NCBI RefSeq assembly: GCF_014652575.1
Contig: NZ_BMZB01000004.1
Coordinates: forward strand, 62,001 to 126,000
Source of the DNA: Asticcacaulis endophyticus
GTDB taxonomy: Bacteria; Pseudomonadota; Alphaproteobacteria; Caulobacterales; Caulobacteraceae
Reading direction: 5' to 3'
DNA length: 64,000 bases
Below are positions 25,263-35,584 of this stretch, piece by piece. Each line of letters starts with the position of its first letter. The first letter of the stretch is position 1. The position numbers were made by a program, and so were the translations under genes. The notes beneath the pieces are model-generated. The model searched no databases, had not been told where the DNA came from, and saw only the letters and a list, made by a program, of their open reading frames with translations.

Positions 25263-26477
25263 ATGCGCATTCATTTACGCACCCTTCTGGGCCAAACCGG
25301 CCGCACGGCGCTGATCGTCGGCGCTGCAGGGGTGCTGTTAGTCGCCTGCGGCAATAAGAACGCCGCTCAGGGTATGGGAGCCGGTGGCCCGGCTGAGGTC
25401 GGCATTGTCGTCGTCCAGAGCGAACCCGTCACCCTGACCACGGAATTATCCGGCCGTACCTCGGCCTTTCTGGTCTCGGAAGTCCGCCCGCAGGTCAATG
25501 GCATCGTCAAGGCTCGCCTGTTCGAAGAAGGCTCGGTCGTCAGTGCCGGTCAGTCACTGTATCAGATCGATTCGGCCACCTATCAGGCAGCCTACAACAG
25601 TGCCGCAGCGGGGCTCGCTCAGGCCAATGCCAGCCTGACCTCGGCCAAGCTTCTGGCCGGACGTTATACTGAACTGGTCAAGATCAACGCGGTCTCTCAG
25701 CAGGCCAATGATGACGCTCAGGCCGCTTTGCAGCAAGCCGAGGCCAATGTCGCGGCCCAAAAGGCGGCTGTGGATAATGCCCGCATCAATCTGGGCTACA
25801 CCAAGGTTCTGGCACCCATTTCCGGCCGCATCGGTAAGTCGAGCGTCACGTCTGGCGCGCTGGTGACGGCATCGCAGGCGACCCCGCTGGCGACGATTCA
25901 GGCGACCGACAAAATTTACGTCGATATTAATCAGACGACCTCGGAACTGCTCAGCCTGCAAAAGGCGATGGCGGACGGCTCATTGGGGGCGTCCAGCAGT
26001 GCCGATGTAGAGCTTATCCTCGAAGACGGCAGCGTTTATCCGCAAAAGGGCCGGCTGGAATTTTCCGACGTGACGGTCGATCCTGAAACCGGGTCAGTCA
26101 ACCTGCGCGCCATTTTCAATAACCCTAACGGCACCTTGCTGCCGGGGATGTATGTACGCGCCCGCCTGACTAAGGGTGTGGTGGGGCAGGGCATACTGGT
26201 CCCGCAGGCCGCCGTGCAACGTGACCCGAAGGGTAATGCCTCGGTCATGGTCGTGGGCAAGGACAACAAGGTCGAGCCCCGTCCGGTTCAGATCGCTCAG
26301 ATGATGGGCGATAAGTGGGTCGTCACCAGCGGTCTGCAATCCAATGACCGCGTGATCGTGGACGGCCTGATGAAGGTGCAAGGTGATGCGCCGGTCAAGC
26401 CGGTCGTGGTTGGTGCCAAGGAATCTGATGCACCGACACCTGCGGCCAAAGCGGCTGCCGCTCCGGCCAAGCAATAG
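25263..26477 (+). CDS. acrA: RND efflux periplasmic adaptor lipoprotein (AcrA-like)
   Basis: A 404-residue membrane-fusion protein that joins the RND pump to the outer-membrane channel. It has a lipoprotein signal (LIVGAAGVLLVAC, Cys near residue 25), a lipoyl/barrel-sandwich half (LSGRTSAFLVSEVRPQVNGI, LFEEGSVVSAGQSLYQID), a helical hairpin (residues about 95-165) and beta-barrel parts (INLGYTKVLAPISGRIGKS, GTLLPGMYVRARL). ATG 25263 is chosen for its GGAG at 8 bases and correct lipoprotein start. First gene of a three-gene operon under the TetR operator. Confidence 0.95.
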   Translation: MRIHLRTLLGQTGRTALIVGAAGVLLVACGNKNAAQGMGAGGPAEVGIVVVQSEPVTLTTELSGRTSAFLVSEVRPQVNGIVKARLFEEGSVVSAGQSLYQIDSATYQAAYNSAAAGLAQANASLTSAKLLAGRYTELVKINAVSQQANDDAQAALQQAEANVAAQKAAVDNARINLGYTKVLAPISGRIGKSSVTSGALVTASQATPLATIQATDKIYVDINQTTSELLSLQKAMADGSLGASSSADVELILEDGSVYPQKGRLEFSDVTVDPETGSVNLRAIFNNPNGTLLPGMYVRARLTKGVVGQGILVPQAAVQRDPKGNASVMVVGKDNKVEPRPVQIAQMMGDKWVVTSGLQSNDRVIVDGLMKVQGDAPVKPVVVGAKESDAPTPAAKAAAAPAKQ

Positions 26478-26489
26478 GGAACCTGTCAT

Positions 26490-29400
26490 ATGTTATCGCG
26501 TTTCTTTATAGACAGGCCCGTCTTTGCGTGGGTCGTCGCCATTGTTATCATGCTGGCGGGTTTGCTGGCGATCCGCACCCTGCCGATTTCGCAGTATCCT
26601 GAAATCGCTCTGCCGCAGGTGTCGGTGTCGGCGAGCTATCCCGGCGCTTCGGCCAAGACGGTCGAAGACAGCGTAACTCAGATCATTGAGCAGCGCATGC
26701 AGGGCCTTGATGGCCTGGAATACATGAATTCGACCTCGGATGCGTCGGGTTCGGCGTCTGTGACCCTGACCTTCTCGGCGGGCACGGACATCGATATTGC
26801 GCAGGTGCAGGTGCAGAACAAACTGCAATCGGCCCTGGCGCTCCTGCCACAAGAAGTGCAGCAGCAGGGGGTGCGGGTTAACAAATCGGCGCGTAACTTC
26901 CTGATGGTGGTCGGGCTCTATTCTGACGACCCTAATGTTACCAATACCGATCTAGGCGACTATATCGCCGCCAACCTGCAAGACCCGTTAAGCCGGGTTC
27001 AGGGCGTGGGCGAAGTGCAGTTGTTTGGCGCGCAATACGCTATGCGTATCTGGCTTAATCCGGGGCAACTGACCAATTATGGCCTGACTCCCACCGATGT
27101 CATGAATGCTATCAAGGCCCAGAATGCTCAGGTCTCTGCCGGTCAGATCGGGGGTTTGCCCGCAACCGAAGGTGTGGCCCTAAACGCCACCATCACCGCC
27201 CAGTCGCGGCTTCAGACGGTCGATCAGTTCAATCAAATCGTCGTTAAAAACGCCACCGATGGGGCCATTGTGCGTCTGCGCGACGTAGCGCGGGTTGAAC
27301 TGGGCTCCGAAAGCTATGGCTCAAGCGCGCTTTATAATGGCAAGCCTGCGTCGGGTCTGGCCATTCGTTTGGCGCCGGGCGGTAATGCGCTTGAAACGGC
27401 CGAAGCGGTTAAGCACCGCATGGATGAGCTTAAAGCCAACTTCCCGGCCGGTTACCAGTATGTTGTGCCGTATGACTCTTCGCCGTTCATCGAACTGTCG
27501 ATCCATGAGGTCGTAAAAACTCTGGTCGAAGCGGTCGTGCTGGTGTTCATCGTTATGTTTCTGTTTTTGCAGAACTGGCGGGCGACCCTTATTCCGACCA
27601 TTGCCGTGCCGGTGGTGTTGCTTGGGACGTTCGCGATTCTGGCGGCCTTTGGCTATTCGATCAACACCCTGACCATGTTCGGCATGGTGCTGGCCATCGG
27701 TCTTCTGGTCGATGACGCCATCGTGGTCGTTGAAAACGTTGAGCGGGTGATGGCGGAAGAAGGATTATCGCCGGTTGCCGCCACGCGTAAGTCTATGGAT
27801 GAAATCACCGGCGCTCTGGTCGGTATCGGTCTGGTGCTGTCGGCGGTGTTCGTGCCTATGGCCTTCTTTGGCGGCTCACAAGGCGTGATCTACCGTCAGT
27901 TCTCGATCACTATCGTTTCGGCCATGGCCTTGTCGGTTATTGTGGCTCTGGTGCTGACACCGGCCCTGTGTGCGACCATGCTTAAGCCGGTCACCAAGGG
28001 CCACGGCCTGAGCGAGCGCGGTTTCTTCGGCTGGTTCAATAAGTCGTTCAATTCGGCCGCCAACAAATATCAGGGCACGGTCGGAAAGATCCTGAATCAG
28101 GGTGGCCGTTACATGGTGGTGTTTGCCGTCATTGTGGCGCTGGTTGGTTTCCTGTTTACGCGCGTGCCGTCGTCCTTCCTGCCCGATGAAGATCAGGGGA
28201 TTGTCTTTACTCTGGTTCAATTGCCGGCGGGCGCGACGGAAGATCGCACCAAGGGCGTTCTAAAGCAGGTATATGATCACTTCTCCAAGGACGAAGCCGT
28301 ATTGTCGACCTTCACCATCACGGGCTTTAGCTTCTCCGGCGCGGGACAAAACGCTGGTATGGCCTTCGTGCGCCTGAAGGATTTCGAGGATCGTAAGGCC
28401 GCTAACCTTAAGGCACCGGCTGTGGCCGGGCGTGCGATGGGGGCTTTTGCCGGTATCCGCGATGCGATGGTGTTTGCCATTATCCCGCCCGCCGTGGCGG
28501 AACTGGGGACATCTTCGGGCTTTGACTTCCAGCTTAAGGACGTTGGCGGCGTCGGTCACGAAGCCTTGCTGGCCGCGCGCAATCAGGTGCTGGGCATGGC
28601 CGGTCAAAATCCGGTTCTGGCCGGGGTTCGCCCGAACGGTCAGGAAGACACGCCGCAGCTTAAGGTCACGATTGACCACGCTAAGGCGGGTGCCATGGGT
28701 ATCAGCATTGCTGATATCAATTCGACGCTCAGCTCTGCCTGGGGTGGCTCCTACGTCAACGATTTCGTGGATCGCGGTCGTGTCAAGAAAGTCTATGTGC
28801 AGGCCGATGCGCCTTACCGTATGCGTCCCGAAGATCTGAGCCAATGGTATGTGCGTAACTCATCCGGGCAGATGGTGCCGTTCACAGCCTTTGCGACCTC
28901 TGACTGGACTTACGGCCCGCAACGTCTGGAGCGCTATAACGGTGTCTCGTCGATGAATATCCAAGGTGCTGCGGCCCCCGGTAATTCGACCGGGGCGGCG
29001 ATGGCGGCCATGGAAGATATCGCCTCCAAACTGCCTGCGGGTATCGGTTATGAGTGGACCGGCCTGTCGGCGCAGGAACGCGAATCCGGCAATCAGGCGC
29101 CTGCGCTTTATGCCATCTCTATTCTGGTGGTGTTCCTGCTGCTGGCGGCGCTTTATGAAAGCTGGTCGATCCCGATCTCGGTCATTCTGGTTATTCCGCT
29201 CGGTATTCTGGGGGCGCTTCTGGCCACCATGCTGCGCGGCGGATCGAACGACATCTACTTCCAGGTCGGTTTGCTGACCACCATCGGCCTGTCGTCAAAG
29301 AACGCCATCCTGATCGTGGAGTTTGCCAAGCAACTGCATGAGCAGGGCAAGGGACTGGTTGAGGCGACGTTAGAGGCCGTCCGTATCCGTCTGCGTCCGA

Positions 29401-29675
29401 TCATCATGACGTCGCTGGCCTTTTCCTTCGGGATCATGCCACTGGTCATCTCGAACGGTGCGGGTTCCGGGGCGCAGCACGCCATCGGTACCGGCCTGCT
29501 GGGCGGGGTTATCGCGGCGACGGTTATGGCGATCTTCTTCATCCCCTTGTTCTTTGTCATCGTACAAAAGATATTCAAGGCTGACGAAAAACACATGGCC
29601 AAGCTGGCGCGTGAGCGTGAAGCGACAGGCCTGCCGCCCACCACCGATGATCCGCGCGATCATGGTGGGCATTAA
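26490..29675 (+). CDS. acrB: RND multidrug efflux pump inner-membrane transporter (AcrB-like, HAE1)
   Basis: A 1061-residue proton-driven pump with 12 membrane helices and two large periplasmic loops, the normal HAE1 length. It shows the N-terminal [20 protein letters not shown], pore region [20 protein letters not shown], the proton-relay acids Asp408-Asp409 in helix 4 ([18 protein letters not shown]) and [20 protein letters not shown] in helix 10 with the conserved Lys. It starts 12 bases after the acrA stop. The operon type has been linked to antibiotic tolerance in Caulobacter. The real substrates are unknown. Confidence 0.96.
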   Translation: MLSRFFIDRPVFAWVVAIVIMLAGLLAIRTLPISQYPEIALPQVSVSASYPGASAKTVEDSVTQIIEQRMQGLDGLEYMNSTSDASGSASVTLTFSAGTDIDIAQVQVQNKLQSALALLPQEVQQQGVRVNKSARNFLMVVGLYSDDPNVTNTDLGDYIAANLQDPLSRVQGVGEVQLFGAQYAMRIWLNPGQLTNYGLTPTDVMNAIKAQNAQVSAGQIGGLPATEGVALNATITAQSRLQTVDQFNQIVVKNATDGAIVRLRDVARVELGSESYGSSALYNGKPASGLAIRLAPGGNALETAEAVKHRMDELKANFPAGYQYVVPYDSSPFIELSIHEVVKTLVEAVVLVFIVMFLFLQNWRATLIPTIAVPVVLLGTFAILAAFGYSINTLTMFGMVLAIGLLVDDAIVVVENVERVMAEEGLSPVAATRKSMDEITGALVGIGLVLSAVFVPMAFFGGSQGVIYRQFSITIVSAMALSVIVALVLTPALCATMLKPVTKGHGLSERGFFGWFNKSFNSAANKYQGTVGKILNQGGRYMVVFAVIVALVGFLFTRVPSSFLPDEDQGIVFTLVQLPAGATEDRTKGVLKQVYDHFSKDEAVLSTFTITGFSFSGAGQNAGMAFVRLKDFEDRKAANLKAPAVAGRAMGAFAGIRDAMVFAIIPPAVAELGTSSGFDFQLKDVGGVGHEALLAARNQVLGMAGQNPVLAGVRPNGQEDTPQLKVTIDHAKAGAMGISIADINSTLSSAWGGSYVNDFVDRGRVKKVYVQADAPYRMRPEDLSQWYVRNSSGQMVPFTAFATSDWTYGPQRLERYNGVSSMNIQGAAAPGNSTGAAMAAMEDIASKLPAGIGYEWTGLSAQERESGNQAPALYAISILVVFLLLAALYESWSIPISVILVIPLGILGALLATMLRGGSNDIYFQVGLLTTIGLSSKNAILIVEFAKQLHEQGKGLVEATLEAVRIRLRPIIMTSLAFSFGIMPLVISNGAGSGAQHAIGTGLLGGVIAATVMAIFFIPLFFVIVQKIFKADEKHMAKLAREREATGLPPTTDDPRDHGGH

Positions 29676-29696
29676 TTGAGCATGGAGACTATTTTT

Positions 29697-31121
29697 ATGA
29701 TGCGTATCAAATCCGTTGTCCGGCTCACGACAACCAGCGTGCTGGGGGCTTTGGCCCTCAGCGCCTGCACCCTGGCACCGAAATATGAGCGTCCGCTCAT
29801 GCCGGTCGCGCAAAGCTGGCCGATCGCACCGGATACCACCGGGACGGCTTCGGCCGAAAGTCTGCCGTGGAAGGATGTCTTCCTTGATCCGGCGCTTCAA
29901 AGCACGATCGATCTGGCGCTGAAAAATAACCGCGATCTGCGTCAGGCGGTGCTTAATGTCGAACTGGCCCGCGCTCAGTACCGTATTCAGCGGGCATCGT
30001 TAGTGCCGGCGCTTGATGCCGCGGTATCGGGCACCAAGGCGGACACACCGGCGTCGGGCGAGACCGAAAGCTATAGCGCCAATCTGGGGCTGTCTTATGA
30101 ACTCGACCTGTTTGGCCGGGTGCGCTCGCTCAGCCGGGCGGCTTTAGAGAGCTATTTTGCCACCGACGAGGCTCGTCGTTCGGCTCAGATTTCGCTCATG
30201 GCGGAAACCGCCAATGCCTGGCTGGCGCTGGCGGCGGATCAGGATCTCCTGCGTTTGTCGCGTGATACGCTCAAGGCGCGCGAAGATGGCTATAACCTGA
30301 CCAAGCGCAGCTTTGATTTGGGCGTGGCCGATCAGCTTCAGTTGCGTCAACTTGAAATCCTGACGGAGCAGGCGCGGTCTGATGTCGCCACGCTGACGGC
30401 GCAGGTTGAACGCGATAAAAACGCCCTGACCCTGCTGGTCGGTTCGGAAATTCCGGCGGACTATCTGCCGACGTCATTCCCGCAAACCGGTGCGGTGCGC
30501 TCTGACCTGTCGGTCGGTCTGCCGTCTGAAGTTTTGATCAATCGCCCGGATGTCGTGGCGGCTGAACACGATCTTAAGTCACAAAACGCCAATATAGGTG
30601 CGGCGCGCGCGGCCTTTTTCCCGCGTATTTCGCTGACGGGGTCTACCGGATCGGTCAGCCCGGAATTTGGGGATTTATTCTCAAGCGGGACGTCGACCTG
30701 GAGCTTTACGCCGCAGGTTTCAGTGCCGATCTTTGCCGGTGGTGCCAATCTGGCTAATCTGCGTGGTGCCAGGGTTCAGCGTGATATTCTGGTCGCGGCC
30801 TATGAAAAGGCGATCCAGAGTGCTTTCCGCGATGTGGCCGATGCGTTGGCTACCAAATCGACGATCGATCAGCAGATCACCGCGTCTGAACGTGTGGTGG
30901 CGGCGGCAACCGACAGCCAAAGACTGGCTCAGGCCCGCTTTGATCGCGGCGTGGACAGCTATATCACTCTGCTGGATTCGCAGCGCACCCTGTACCAGTC
31001 TCAGCAGGGCCTCATTCAGGCGCGCTATAATCGTTCGGCCAATCTGGTTGACCTTTATCGCGCTCTGGGTGGCGGTCTGGTGTCCGAAACCGGCACCGAC
31101 GTGGCGGCGGCCAATCAGTAA
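29697..31121 (+). CDS. nodT: Outer-membrane efflux channel lipoprotein (NodT/OprM family)
   Basis: A 474-residue trimeric outer-membrane factor with a lipobox (LGALALSAC, then TLAPKYERP) and two repeated helical halves. Markers are PWKDVFLDPALQSTIDLALK, NRDLRQAVLNVELARAQYRI, LSYELDLFGRVRSLSRAALE and INRPDVVAAEHDLKSQNANI. It forms the exit duct of the AcrAB-like pump. ATG 29697 is chosen because GGAG lies 9 bases upstream; the open frame begins at 29676 without a site. It follows acrB by 21 bases and ends at a strong terminator. Confidence 0.95.
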   Translation: MMRIKSVVRLTTTSVLGALALSACTLAPKYERPLMPVAQSWPIAPDTTGTASAESLPWKDVFLDPALQSTIDLALKNNRDLRQAVLNVELARAQYRIQRASLVPALDAAVSGTKADTPASGETESYSANLGLSYELDLFGRVRSLSRAALESYFATDEARRSAQISLMAETANAWLALAADQDLLRLSRDTLKAREDGYNLTKRSFDLGVADQLQLRQLEILTEQARSDVATLTAQVERDKNALTLLVGSEIPADYLPTSFPQTGAVRSDLSVGLPSEVLINRPDVVAAEHDLKSQNANIGAARAAFFPRISLTGSTGSVSPEFGDLFSSGTSTWSFTPQVSVPIFAGGANLANLRGARVQRDILVAAYEKAIQSAFRDVADALATKSTIDQQITASERVVAAATDSQRLAQARFDRGVDSYITLLDSQRTLYQSQQGLIQARYNRSANLVDLYRALGGGLVSETGTDVAAANQ

Positions 31122-31124
31122 CGG

Positions 31125-31154
31125 AAAAAAGGCGGTCTTCGGGCCGCCTTTTTT
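31125..31154 (+). terminator. Terminator of the efflux operon
   Basis: AAAAAAGGCGG (31125-31135) pairs with CCGCCTTTTTT (31144-31154) around an 8-base loop, 3 bases after the nodT stop codon. Confidence 0.93.
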
Positions 31155-31221
31155 ATTTAAGCTGGAGACGCCTATCCACATCTGATGGCGGCGGTTATTT
31201 GCTTTGGGGCGCGTTACCGTC

Positions 31222-31273
31222 AGAGCTGCGGACGTTCGTAAGAACTTATCCGCAGCTCTCATTTTTGCTTTTT
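31222..31273 (+). terminator. Second stem-loop with T-runs between nodT and gyrA
   Basis: AGAGCTGCGGA (31222-31232) pairs perfectly with TCCGCAGCTCT (31249-31259), with GTTC/GAAC folding inside the loop, followed by CATTTTTGCTTTTT. It looks like a second terminator, yet no gene precedes it within 65 bases of the first. It could end a short untranslated RNA or back up the first terminator. The rest of the 297-base gap before gyrA has no other feature seen. Confidence 0.6.
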
Positions 31274-31418
31274 CGCAACGTTTTCGCAGAAAACCGCTCA
31301 CACTTTTCTGCCCGTTGCTTTAGACGTTAACGCCCGTTTTGATGATCGCTTTGGGCCGTGCTAACTTAGGGCTTAAGTGATTCCCCCATCGTATCCGTAA
31401 CGCAAAGACCACAGCCTT

Positions 31419-34178
31419 ATGACTGTTACTAATCTTCCCGGTATTCCCTCTGGCGGCATTGCCCATATCGCCATCGAAGACGAGCTGAAACGCTCCTATC
31501 TCGACTATGCCATGAGCGTGATCGTTTCGCGCGCATTGCCGGACGCCCGTGACGGTTTGAAGCCGGTACACCGCCGTATCCTCTATATGATGCAGCAGTC
31601 GGGCTATACGCCGGATAAATCCTATGTGAAGTGCGCCCGTCCTGTCGGTGACGTCATGGGTCGCCTGCACCCGCATGGCGATTCGGCCATCTATATGGCG
31701 CTGGTACGTATGGCGCAGCCGTTTTCGATGGGCCTGGTGCTGATCGACGGTCAGGGTAACTTCGGCTCGGTCGATGGCGATATGCCGGCCGCCATGCGTT
31801 ACACCGAATGTCGTCTGGCCAAGGCGGCCATGCCTATTCTGGCCGACATCGATAAAGACACGGTCGATTTCCAGCCCAACTATGACGGTAAGGAAGAAGA
31901 ACCGACCGTTCTGCCATCGCGCATCCCCAACCTGCTCGTCAATGGCGCCGGGGGTATCGCGGTCGGTATGGCCACCAATATTCCGCCGCACAATCTGGGC
32001 GAAATCGTCAATGCCTGTCTGGCCATGCTGGAAACACCTGATATCTCACTTGAAGAACTGCTGGAATTCGTGCCGGGGCCGGACTTCCCGACCGGCGGCG
32101 AAATCTTGGGTCGCTCCGGTGCGCGTCAGGCCCTGATGACCGGGCGTGGCTCGGTGATCATGCGTTCTAAAGCCACCGTTGAGACGATCCGTAAGGACCG
32201 CGAGGCCATTGTCGTCACCGAAATCCCGTTTCAGGTCAACAAAGCGTCCCTGATCGAACACATCGCTGAACTGGTTCGTGACAAACGTATCGAAGGCATT
32301 TCCGACATCCGCGACGAAAGCGACCGTCAGGGTATGCGCATCGTCGTTGAGCTTAAGCGCGACGCGTCGGGCGATGTCATCCTCAATCAGCTTTTCCGCT
32401 ATACGGCGCTTCAGACCAGCTTTGGCGTCAATATGCTGGCGCTGAACCACGGCCGCCCGCAGCAGATGGGCCTGCGTAAGCTTTTGGAACTGTTCCTTGA
32501 GTTCCGCGAAGATGTCGTGATCCGCCGCACCAAGTTTGAACTGAACAAAGCCCGTGATCGTGGCCACGTCTTGGTCGGTCTGGCCATTGCCGTCGCCAAT
32601 ATCGACGAAGTCATCCATATTATCCGCTCATCCGCCGATCCGACCGAAGCGCGTGAGCGCTTGACTGCCCGCGATTGGCCGGCCGGGGAAATGTCGCCGC
32701 TCATCGACCTGATCGCCGACCCGCGCTCGATCGTGCTGGATGGCTCCAATGTCCGCCTGACCGATGAGCAGGCCCGCGCTATTCTGGCGCTGACCCTGTC
32801 GCGTCTGACCGGTCTGGGTCAGGACGAAATCTTTGGCGAAGCCCGCACTCTGGCGGGCGCGATTGCCGGGTTCCTTGAGATCCTGTCGTCGCGTGAGCGT
32901 ATTTTGGGCATCGTGCGCGATGAACTGATCGAAGTGCGCGACCAGTTTGCTATTCCGCGCCGTACTGAGATTGTGGACGGCGAAGGTGATATCGAAGACG
33001 AAGACCTGATCCCGCGTGAGGACATGGTCGTGACCGTCACCCATTCGGGCTATGTCAAGCGCACGGCACTGACCGCCTACCGCACCCAGCATCGCGGCGG
33101 CAAGGGCCGTTCCGGCATGGCGATGAAGGATGAAGACGCCATTACCGGCATTTTCGCAGCCTCGACCCACCAACCGATGCTGTTTTTCTCCTCGGCCGGT
33201 AAGGCCTATAAGCTTAAGGTCTGGAAATTGCCGCTCGGCAATCCGCAATCTAAAGGCAAGGCCTTCGTCAACCTCCTGCCGCTCGATAAGGGTGAGGTCG
33301 TCACCAATATTCTGGCCCTGCCGGAAGAAGAAGCGGCCTGGGATAAGCTCGACATCATCTTTGCCACCCGCTCAGGCGATGTGCGTCGCAACAAGCTGTC
33401 GGACTTCGTCAACGTCAACCGCGCTGGTAAGATCGCCATGAAGCTCGAAGAGGGCGATGCGATTGTGGGCGTGGCCATCTGCACCGAAGATCAGGACGTG
33501 CTGCTGTCGACCGCTTCGGGCCGTTCGATCCGCTTTGCGGTCGATGAAGTGCGCGTCTTTGCGGGCCGCAGTTCGACCGGCGTGCGCGGTGTCCGCCTTG
33601 GGGCTGACGACAGTGTGATTTCGATGGCAATCTTACGCCGTGTGGCGGCAACACCTGCGGAGCGGACCGCCTATCTGAAACATGCCGCGGCCATGCGCGC
33701 CGCGGTGACCGGCGAAGGCGAAGACGTGTCTGTGGCCGTTGAAGACGACGGCGACGAAGCGGTAGATGAAGCCTCGCTGACACCTGAACGGATTGCCGAA
33801 CTCGGTGCTGCCGAAGAGTTTATTCTGACCATCGCCGACACCGGTTTTGGTAAGCGCACATCGTCCTATGATTATCGCCGCACCGGTCGGGGCGGGCAGG
33901 GTATCGTCGCCATCGACCTCTCAAAACGCGGCGGCAAGCTGGTGGCGTCCTTCCCCGTCGAAGATTCCGATCAGTTGTTACTGGTTACCGATGGCGGGCA
34001 ACTGACCCGGACGCGCGTCTCGCAGGTCCGCATCGCCAGTCGCAATACGCAAGGTGTGACCATCTTCCGCACGGCGGGCGAAAAGGTTGTGTCGGTTGAA
34101 CGCTTGGCCGAAAGTGCTGAGGACGAAGGTGATATCGCCGGGGAACCAGACGCTGATGCCGGAACCGCGACCGAATAA
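31419..34178 (+). CDS. gyrA: DNA gyrase subunit A
   Basis: A 919-residue subunit that breaks and rejoins DNA during negative supercoiling. The catalytic Tyr128 (in [10 protein letters not shown]) matches E. coli Tyr122. Winged helix and tower are followed by the C-terminal beta-pinwheel with the GyrA box QHRGGKG (family form QRRGGKG), which separates it from ParC. The quinolone region is [20 protein letters not shown]: Ser89 keeps the E. coli Ser83 identity, but Met93 replaces Asp87. An acidic 30-residue insert lies near residue 775. ATG 31419; 21 bases before coaD. Confidence 0.97.
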   Translation: MTVTNLPGIPSGGIAHIAIEDELKRSYLDYAMSVIVSRALPDARDGLKPVHRRILYMMQQSGYTPDKSYVKCARPVGDVMGRLHPHGDSAIYMALVRMAQPFSMGLVLIDGQGNFGSVDGDMPAAMRYTECRLAKAAMPILADIDKDTVDFQPNYDGKEEEPTVLPSRIPNLLVNGAGGIAVGMATNIPPHNLGEIVNACLAMLETPDISLEELLEFVPGPDFPTGGEILGRSGARQALMTGRGSVIMRSKATVETIRKDREAIVVTEIPFQVNKASLIEHIAELVRDKRIEGISDIRDESDRQGMRIVVELKRDASGDVILNQLFRYTALQTSFGVNMLALNHGRPQQMGLRKLLELFLEFREDVVIRRTKFELNKARDRGHVLVGLAIAVANIDEVIHIIRSSADPTEARERLTARDWPAGEMSPLIDLIADPRSIVLDGSNVRLTDEQARAILALTLSRLTGLGQDEIFGEARTLAGAIAGFLEILSSRERILGIVRDELIEVRDQFAIPRRTEIVDGEGDIEDEDLIPREDMVVTVTHSGYVKRTALTAYRTQHRGGKGRSGMAMKDEDAITGIFAASTHQPMLFFSSAGKAYKLKVWKLPLGNPQSKGKAFVNLLPLDKGEVVTNILALPEEEAAWDKLDIIFATRSGDVRRNKLSDFVNVNRAGKIAMKLEEGDAIVGVAICTEDQDVLLSTASGRSIRFAVDEVRVFAGRSSTGVRGVRLGADDSVISMAILRRVAATPAERTAYLKHAAAMRAAVTGEGEDVSVAVEDDGDEAVDEASLTPERIAELGAAEEFILTIADTGFGKRTSSYDYRRTGRGGQGIVAIDLSKRGGKLVASFPVEDSDQLLLVTDGGQLTRTRVSQVRIASRNTQGVTIFRTAGEKVVSVERLAESAEDEGDIAGEPDADAGTATE

Positions 34179-34199
34179 ATAAAAAAGAGGGGGCAGCCC

Positions 34200-34682
34200 A
34201 TGCGTATCGGTCTTTATCCGGGCACGTTCGATCCGATCACCAATGGCCATTCCGATATCATCGGGCGGGCGGTCAAGCTGGTCGACAGACTGGTCATTGG
34301 CGTGGCGCGTAATATCGGTAAGACACCTATGTTTACCCTCGAAGAGCGGGTGGAGATGGTGCGCGAAGAAACCCGTCATCTCGGTGACATGGTTGAGGTG
34401 GCGGCCTTTGACAGCCTGCTGATGCACTATGCCCAGGAGGTCGGTGCCAGCATGATTATCCGCGGTTTGCGCGCTGTGGCCGACTTTGAGTACGAATTTC
34501 AGATGACAGCCATGAACCAACAGCTTAATCGTGAGCTTGAGACGGTTTTTTTAATGGCTGACCCGCGCCATCAGGCGATTGCGTCGCGCTTGGTCAAAGA
34601 AATAGCCCAATTGGGCGGCAATATTGCGCCGTTTGTATCGGAAAGCGTGGCGACACGGCTTTTGGCGAAGGTGGGAAACTAA
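34200..34682 (+). CDS. coaD: Phosphopantetheine adenylyltransferase
   Basis: A 160-residue enzyme that transfers AMP from ATP to 4'-phosphopantetheine in the fourth step of coenzyme A synthesis. The nucleotidyltransferase motif is GTFDPITNGHSDII with His17, and the C-terminal half has MIIRGLRAVADFEYEFQMTA, MADPRHQAIASRLVKEIAQL and GGNIAPFV. The length is typical of bacterial CoaD. AGAGGGGG precedes ATG 34200. It lies 21 bases after gyrA and 3 bases before a cyclophilin gene, so the three probably share an mRNA. Confidence 0.97.
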   Translation: MRIGLYPGTFDPITNGHSDIIGRAVKLVDRLVIGVARNIGKTPMFTLEERVEMVREETRHLGDMVEVAAFDSLLMHYAQEVGASMIIRGLRAVADFEYEFQMTAMNQQLNRELETVFLMADPRHQAIASRLVKEIAQLGGNIAPFVSESVATRLLAKVGN

Positions 34683-34685
34683 GAC

Positions 34686-35546
34686 ATGATGTCTGTTCTG
34701 AAATATAAGTCTGCGGCACTCAAATCCGCCGTTTTGGGATTAACGGTGGTGGCAACGGCGTTTGCACCCATCAGTGCGGCTCTGGCGCAGGCGGCTTCGG
34801 AATGGCGCGATCTGAATGCCGAAAACACGCTCGTCATTGATACGAACAAAGGCCGCGTGGTCGTTGAAATGTATCCTGAACTGGCCCCGGCTCATGTCGA
34901 GCGCATGAAGACGCTGACGCGTCAGGGTTTTTACAACGGTCAAAAATTCCACCGCGTGATCGAGGGCTTTATGGCTCAGACCGGTGATCCGCAAGGCACG
35001 GGTGAGGGCGGTTCAACCCTGCCTAACGTCCCCGGCGAATTTACCATTCGTCACGGTGCTGATTTCCCGATGGTGACGGCATCGCGTCCGCGTGGTTCTC
35101 AGATCGGCTATCTGGGTGCCATGCCGGTGCAGTCGCAGGTTCAGGAACTGATCCCTATTGCCAAGGACGGCAAGGTTCACGCCTGGGGGCTTTATTGCTC
35201 CGGCGTGCTGGGTATGGCGCGGGCCGGTGACAATAATTCGGCCAATTCGCAGTTCTTTTTGATGCGCTCCTATAATGCGGCGCTGGAAAAGCGCTACACG
35301 GCCTTTGGCATGACGGTGCAGGGTCTGGATGTGGTGCGTAAGCTGAAACTCGGTGAGCCGCCGGTTGACCCTGATACCATGACCAAGGTTCAGATCATGG
35401 CTGACATTCCCGAAGCCGACCGTCCCAAGGTCAAGGTTATGAACACCAGCTCAAAAGCCTTTGCCGACCTGATCGAAAAGACTCGCAAAGAAAAGGGCGC
35501 TGATTTCTCCGCCTGCGACATCACGGTGCCAACCAAGGTCGAGTAA
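34686..35546 (+). CDS. Exported cyclophilin-type peptidyl-prolyl isomerase
   Basis: A 286-residue protein with a signal peptide (about residues 1-35, ending ISAALAQA) and a cyclophilin domain (LVIDTNKGRVVVEMYPELAP, FYNGQKFHRVIEGFMAQTGD, SGVLGMARAGDNNSANSQFF). It should speed proline isomerisation and folding in the periplasm. Between the FHRV and SQFF motifs it has an insert of about 45 residues (VTASRPRGSQIGYLGAMPVQ, then HAWGLYCSG). The C-terminal tail is longer than in PpiA. It lies 3 bases after coaD and is followed by a bidirectional terminator. Confidence 0.93.
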   Translation: MMSVLKYKSAALKSAVLGLTVVATAFAPISAALAQAASEWRDLNAENTLVIDTNKGRVVVEMYPELAPAHVERMKTLTRQGFYNGQKFHRVIEGFMAQTGDPQGTGEGGSTLPNVPGEFTIRHGADFPMVTASRPRGSQIGYLGAMPVQSQVQELIPIAKDGKVHAWGLYCSGVLGMARAGDNNSANSQFFLMRSYNAALEKRYTAFGMTVQGLDVVRKLKLGEPPVDPDTMTKVQIMADIPEADRPKVKVMNTSSKAFADLIEKTRKEKGADFSACDITVPTKVE

Positions 35547-35548
35547 TC

Positions 35549-35584
35549 AAAAAAGCCCCTTCACTCAGGTGAAGGGGCTTTTTT
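35549..35584. terminator. Bidirectional terminator between cyclophilin and ppx
   Basis: A perfect 15-bp stem (35549-35563 with 35570-35584), A-run on the left and T-run on the right around GCCCCTTCA, with loop CTCAGG. It serves both the cyclophilin gene and the convergent ppx, whose stop lies at its right edge. Confidence 0.95.

Noticed and set aside
28260..28844. 194-codon minus-strand frame inside acrB
   Set aside because: Antisense to the conserved RND transporter and without a known family.
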